The translations under genes and the position numbers were made by a program. DNA of 64,000 bases from Ectobius pallidus (taxonomy: Eukaryota > Arthropoda > Insecta > Blattodea > Ectobiidae), in contig CAXKWD010000005.1 in NCBI GenBank assembly GCA_964059195.1, positions 40,811,825 to 40,875,824 of the forward strand, written 5' to 3'. A model generated the notes under the pieces. It was not told the DNA's origin and did not search any database. It saw only the letters and a list, made by a program, of their open reading frames with translations. The number at the start of each line of letters is the position of its first letter. Within the stretch, counting starts at the first letter, position 1. Below are positions 63,540-64,000 of this stretch, one piece after another.

Positions 63540-64000
63540 CACTTGCCTAGCAACGAGTATATGTAAATTTCCGAATCAGCGAGATATGCTACTAAAAAGG
63601 AATGATGTGTATTCAACATTCATTTAGTTTTGATCTTGAGAGGTGAACGAGAATGAGAACAAGTTTACACAGTACTAGCCACGGAGTGGGCTGATGGTTG
63701 ACAGTATTTAATGTGATTTCCATCGAACTAGTCTTTCAACTTAGAGTTTGTAATAATATTTCCTGCCCTCATGTACAAGACATGACCAGACTCTATTTAA
63801 TTGGAAGTTTTCGAACGCTGGCGTAGTGTAACTTAATTTTCAACATATTTAGTCTATTATATATTATCCCTATGTTAAGAAGGAGACTGAGCGTTTACTA
63901 GACATAATACCACAATAGAAAACTTGCGTTCCTTTTATTTACATCTTTCCTTATGAAACAGATAATCATAAATACGATTATAGATACTGATGCAATATTC

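Larger units (their letters stand above)
60884..64000. repeat. Macrosatellite unit U14 (first 3117 bp, cut by window edge)
   Basis: No 31-base deletion; 15 ATT triplets. Differences from U2: C at 61236, G at 61547, a private AT insertion near 62360, T at 63466 and G at 63893. The unit is open at the right edge, so the array continues. Confidence 0.99.

Noticed and set aside
1..64000. CRISPR array or rDNA/histone-type tandem gene cluster
   Set aside because: Repeat length and content do not fit CRISPR. No rRNA, histone, tRNA or snRNA sequence is recognised in the unit.

Overview
The window is one continuous head-to-tail tandem array. A unit of about 4.69 kb occurs 14 times (13 complete, the last cut by the right edge after 3117 bases), and the array leaves the window on both sides. 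With the left edge as phase, units start at 1, 4666, 9359, 14052, 18748, 23441, 28149, 32817, 37487, 42189, 46885, 51572, 56228 and 60884; they are called U1 to U14 below. Units differ by only a few substitutions each. Unit lengths run from 4656 to 4708 bases, and all of this variation comes from three sources: the number of ATT triplets in one microsatellite (9 to 16), a shared 31-base deletion (U1, U7, U8, U12, U13) and one lost C (U8). No single-copy sequence, rRNA, histone, snRNA or ordinary host gene is visible.

The sequence is AT-rich. It carries a dead reverse transcriptase of the Jockey/R1 type of non-LTR retrotransposon, an (ATT)n tail after AATAAA, and no bacterial gene organisation. 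This suggests a eukaryotic, most likely arthropod (insect), genome with a macrosatellite-type array. The species cannot be named from the sequence.

Layout of one unit, using U2 and its following junction: 4638-5936, reverse transcriptase fragment with at least four frame breaks and a lost motif A aspartate; 5937-6621, AT-rich with no gene; 6622-7163, coding-like segment ending in a lysine/arginine-rich C-terminus, intact as a 121-codon Met ORF only in U10 and U13 and stopped by TAA elsewhere; 7164-7303, 3' tail with a hairpin, AATAAA and (ATT)n; 7304-8244, no recognisable gene; 8245-8878, old imperfect inverted repeat (arms about 160-170 bases, spacer about 300); 8879-9330, no gene, with a perfect 8-bp hairpin and an exon-like open frame, leading into the next reverse transcriptase fragment. 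To transfer U2 positions to another unit, add the difference in unit starts, subtract 31 after the deletion point in deleted units, and correct for ATT number after the microsatellite.

The parts do not form a working pathway. The array looks like a non-coding tandem repeat assembled from retroelement debris, amplified recently and kept uniform by unequal exchange and conversion. The points most worth following are the ORF that survives in two units, the possible short retroposon around it, the 5-unit superperiod from U5 onward, and the old inverted repeat.
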